Shown in pieces: positions 42,048-43,254 of a DNA stretch of 43,254 nucleotides. The notes below the pieces were generated by a model, which was not told the DNA's origin, made no database searches, and worked only from the letters and a program-made list of their open reading frames with translations. Source of the DNA: Phocaeicola sp. (GTDB taxonomy: Bacteria; Bacteroidota; Bacteroidia; Bacteroidales; Bacteroidaceae); the NCBI GenBank assembly GCA_020026175.1, contig JAHHQV010000018.1, positions 1-43,254 on the forward strand, written 5' to 3'. The position numbers were made by a program, and so were the translations under genes. Numbering within the stretch: position 1 is the stretch's first letter; each line of letters starts with the position of its first letter.

Positions 42048-43052
42048 TTACTTAGCCAATTTGTTGTCAGAACCCAAAACGTTGATGATTTTGTGTTTGT
42101 AAAGTTTTTCCATGTTGTCACGAGCTGGGCCCAAGTATTTACGTGGGTCGAATTCAGCTGGTTTTTCAGCGAATACCTGACGTACAGCAGCAGTCATAGC
42201 AAGACGAGAGTCTGAGTCGATGTTGATTTTGCAAACTGCAGACTTAGCAGCCTTACGCAATTCTTCTTCTGGAATACCGATTGCAGCCTTCAAAGCACCA
42301 CCGAACTTGTTGATAGTTTCAACTTCTTCCTGAGGAACTGAAGATGATCCGTGAAGAACGATAGGGAATCCAGGAAGTTTTTCCATAACTGCATCCAATA
42401 CTTCGAATGCCAATGGAGGAGGAACCATACGACCTGTAGCTGGATCGATGTGGCACTGTTCTGGAGTAAACTTATAAGCACCGTGAGAAGTACCTATAGA
42501 GATAGCCAATGAGTCACAACCTGTACGAGTAGCAAAGTCGATAACTTCTTCTGGGTCAGTGTAAGTGTGATGGTCAGAAGATACTTCGTCTTCAACACCT
42601 GCCAATACACCAAGTTCGCCTTCTACAGTTACATCAAACTGGTGAGCGTATTCAACAACTTTCTTAGTCAATGCAACGTTTTCTTCGTATGGAAGGTGAG
42701 AACCATCGATCATAACTGAAGAGAAACCAGAATCGATACAGCTCTTGCAAGTTTCAAAAGTATCTCCGTGGTCCAAGTGAAGAACGATTTCAGGAGCCTC
42801 GCAACCCAATTCTTTAGCGTATTCTACAGCACCCTGAGCCATGTAACGCAACAATGTAGCATTAGCATACTGACGAGCACCTTTAGATACCTGAAGGATA
42901 ACTGGAGATTTTGTCTCTACTGCAGCCTTGATGATAGCCTGCATCTGTTCCATATTGTTGAAGTTGAAAGCCGGGATAGCGTATCCACCTTTGATTGCTC
43001 TGGCAAACATGTCTCTTGTATTTACCAAGCCTAAATCTTTGTAATTAACCAT
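42048..43052 (-). CDS. fba: Class II fructose-bisphosphate aldolase
   Basis: The zinc-dependent enzyme splits fructose 1,6-bisphosphate in glycolysis and joins the trioses in gluconeogenesis. The 334-residue protein has LHLDHGDTFE at 91-100 (D94 catalytic, H95 zinc ligand), VEGELGVLAG (a second metal-site Glu), LAISIGTSHGAYK and VLHGSSSVP (histidines near the phosphate and zinc sites). The frame runs on to 43094, but the extra residues (MPKNLITNIINLT) are not conserved in the family; ATG 43052 (MVNYKDLGLVNTRDM) is the usual start. Codon use is biased as in highly expressed genes. Monocistronic. Confidence 0.95.
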   Translation of the reverse strand: MVNYKDLGLVNTRDMFARAIKGGYAIPAFNFNNMEQMQAIIKAAVETKSPVILQVSKGARQYANATLLRYMAQGAVEYAKELGCEAPEIVLHLDHGDTFETCKSCIDSGFSSVMIDGSHLPYEENVALTKKVVEYAHQFDVTVEGELGVLAGVEDEVSSDHHTYTDPEEVIDFATRTGCDSLAISIGTSHGAYKFTPEQCHIDPATGRMVPPPLAFEVLDAVMEKLPGFPIVLHGSSSVPQEEVETINKFGGALKAAIGIPEEELRKAAKSAVCKINIDSDSRLAMTAAVRQVFAEKPAEFDPRKYLGPARDNMEKLYKHKIINVLGSDNKLAK

Positions 43053-43091
43053 TGTTGTTAAATTTATAATGTTAGTGATTAAATTCTTTGG

Positions 43092-43099
43092 CAAAAATA
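43092..43099 (-). promoter_or_regulatory. -7 box of fba
   Basis: Minus-strand TATTTTTG (43099 to 43092) is a full -7 match 39 bases before ATG 43052. The -33 is unclear. It lies within the untrusted upstream extension of the frame, which supports the later start. The remaining 155 bases to the window end show nothing else that I can name. Confidence 0.5.
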
Positions 43100-43254
43100 C
43101 GAATAAATGTCATTATAACATATTTTTATGTTTAAAAAAACTACCGAAAATATATTTTTAAACATAAAAAAGTAGATTTATACCAATTATAATACATTAA
43201 TGTGACTATCTCTAAAAATGGTTGTCAGATTTGAGTGCGATTAACTAATCTGTT

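Noticed and set aside
1..43254. CRISPR array, prophage, rRNA operon
   Set aside because: No regularly spaced direct repeats, no phage structural or integrase genes, and no rRNA sequence were seen.

Overview
The window looks like a chromosomal segment of a Bacteroidales bacterium (Bacteroides/Prevotella-like; genus not resolvable by eye). The evidence is an AT-rich genome, promoters of the Bacteroidota type (TAnnTTTG -7 boxes, several with TTTG or TTG 18-21 bases upstream), a general lack of Shine-Dalgarno sequences, and gene orders that I recall from this order: rsfS-ftsH-cdsA, surE-lpxB divergent from parA-parB, alaS divergent from an M23 peptidase, and a four-gene polyamine ABC operon. Almost all of it is core genome.

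Layout: a partial tRNA-Gln(CTG) on the left edge; rsfS-ftsH-cdsA (ribosome silencing, membrane proteolysis, CDP-diacylglycerol synthesis); lpxB and surE on the minus strand; parA-parB, a DUF5683 membrane protein and a lytic transglycosylase; a bifunctional RelA/SpoT; a MerR-like regulator and an M23 peptidase on the minus strand; alaS; a MATE exporter; a LuxR-type response regulator and a periplasmic-TPR histidine kinase; a small transcription unit encoding a 32-residue peptide; an EamA transporter; rny, zapA and a coiled-coil gene; a YhcC-type radical SAM protein and a flavodiiron protein; then a long minus-strand block of mscS, a YciO/Sua5 protein, a PIF1-like helicase with TPRs, and potD-potC-potB-potA. 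The right third has a 1-kb relic region with a 340-bp IS-derived element, a TlpA-like thioredoxin, yaaA, a 1619-residue exonuclease/RecQ/UvrD fusion, and class II aldolase fba.

The least explained part is the unit at 20459-20852, divergent from the two-component system at 17703-20374. It has two 19-base direct repeats (one completing a perfect 9+9 inverted repeat over the -33 region), a strong -7 box, a leader of about 160 bases with a repeated CCGKGAGGTYCGC-like motif and a 10-codon uORF, a 32-codon ORF with a good ribosome binding site, and an intrinsic terminator. This suggests that the kinase/regulator pair and the small peptide form one regulatory system. That is inference, but it is the best candidate for something undescribed here. 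The second accessory signal is the MITE-like element at 35173-35512, which keeps shreds of an IS982-like transposase and lies beside other decayed coding fragments.

Most convergent gene pairs are separated by strong hairpin terminators (3685-3748, 16126-16164, 20893-20923, 26533-26600, 41991-42020), so transcription units can be drawn with fair confidence.
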